Source: Hyphomicrobiales bacterium
Lineage (GTDB): Bacteria; Pseudomonadota; Alphaproteobacteria; Rhizobiales; TMED25
Direction of reading: 5' to 3'
NCBI GenBank assembly: GCA_016780665.1
Contig: JADHLM010000055.1
Location: 1 to 7,031 of the forward strand
Length of the DNA: 7,031 bases
The notes beneath the pieces were generated by a model. It was not told the DNA's origin, did not search any database, and saw only the letters and a list, made by a program, of their open reading frames with translations. Position numbers and translations under genes: made by a program. This document shows, piece after piece, positions 6,748 to 7,031 of the stretch; position 1 is the first letter of the stretch; the number at the start of each line of letters is the position of its first letter.

Positions 6748-7031
6748 ATGCATAAAATTTTTATAACCTTTGTAATTCTATTTTCTAGCTCAATAGATTC
6801 TAGGAGTTATATAGATTACGAGTCCCCATATCATCCTGTTGTGGGTAATTTTGGTATGGTTGTTAGTCAAAATTATTTATCATCAGATATAGGAATAGAG
6901 ATTTTAAATAAAGGGGGGAATGCTATAGATGCAGCTGTTGCTGTTGGATTTTCTTTAGCAGTTACTTTGCCCAGATCAGGAAATCTTGGTGGCGGTGGAT
7001 TCATGCTGGTTTACTTGAAAGAAAAAGACGA
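6748..7031 (+). CDS. ggt: Gamma-glutamyltransferase, N-terminal part (cut by window end)
   Basis: The first 94 codons of a gamma-glutamyltranspeptidase, an Ntn-hydrolase that cleaves the gamma-glutamyl bond of glutathione and related compounds, in the periplasm in Gram-negative bacteria. After a hydrophobic N-terminus (MHKIFITFVILFSSSI, a plausible signal peptide with an unclear cleavage site) come HPVVGNFGMVVS, GGNAIDAAVAVG (56-67) and SGNLGGGGFMLVY (77-89), which match the start of the mature large subunit of E. coli Ggt. The self-processing site with its catalytic Thr lies beyond the window, so activity cannot be judged. The ATG is 2 bp after the symporter stop (TGAAGATG). The only purine stretch, GAAG, touches the ATG, so translation is probably coupled to the symporter. 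A glutathione hydrolase or cephalosporin-acylase-like relative is possible; the superfamily call is secure. Confidence 0.93.
   Translation, partial: MHKIFITFVILFSSSIDSRSYIDYESPYHPVVGNFGMVVSQNYLSSDIGIEILNKGGNAIDAAVAVGFSLAVTLPRSGNLGGGGFMLVYLKEKD

Noticed and set aside
1..7031. Mobile elements, CRISPR arrays, tRNA or other RNA genes
   Set aside because: No transposase, regularly spaced repeats, terminal inverted repeats or tRNA-like sequences were seen; coding genes and short spacers account for the window.

Overview
The window is AT-rich (roughly two-thirds A+T by eye) and dense with typical bacterial genes. The proteins resemble those of marine Gammaproteobacteria, and the low GC, short intergenic gaps and large TonB-dependent receptor would suit a streamlined SAR86-like lineage. 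That placement is inferred from protein style and base composition, not from a marker-gene comparison.

Layout. Bases 1-1306 (+) are the 3' part of gltX, glutamyl-tRNA synthetase, with its first ~31 codons outside the window. Its end overlaps by 29 bp the end of a convergent LysR-type regulator (1278-2156, -). A 117-bp divergent intergenic region (2157-2273) holds Shine-Dalgarno sites for both genes, a good sigma70-like promoter for the rightward gene, an overlapping TATAAT on the other strand, and an AT-rich dyad whose core fits the LysR T-N11-A box. Rightward lie a 987-residue TonB-dependent outer-membrane receptor (2274-5237), a strong intrinsic terminator (5251-5279), a SLC13/DASS-family anion:sodium symporter (5309-6745) and, 2 bp after its stop, the 5' end of a gamma-glutamyltransferase (6748 to the window end).

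How the genes may work together (inference). The LysR regulator probably controls the divergent receptor gene and itself. Receptor, inner-membrane anion symporter and periplasmic gamma-glutamyltransferase would form an outer-membrane, periplasm and inner-membrane chain. One reading is scavenging of gamma-glutamyl compounds such as glutathione: uptake by the receptor, cleavage by the transferase, import of an anionic product by the symporter. No substrate can be read from the sequence, and the terminator after the receptor gene means the symporter-transferase pair may be a separate transcription unit. gltX is housekeeping and probably a neighbour only.

I found no mobile element, CRISPR array, RNA gene or clearly new kind of system. 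The points most worth checking are the divergent control region, the variant sodium-site motifs of the symporter, its possibly leaderless start, and the proposed gamma-glutamyl scavenging locus.
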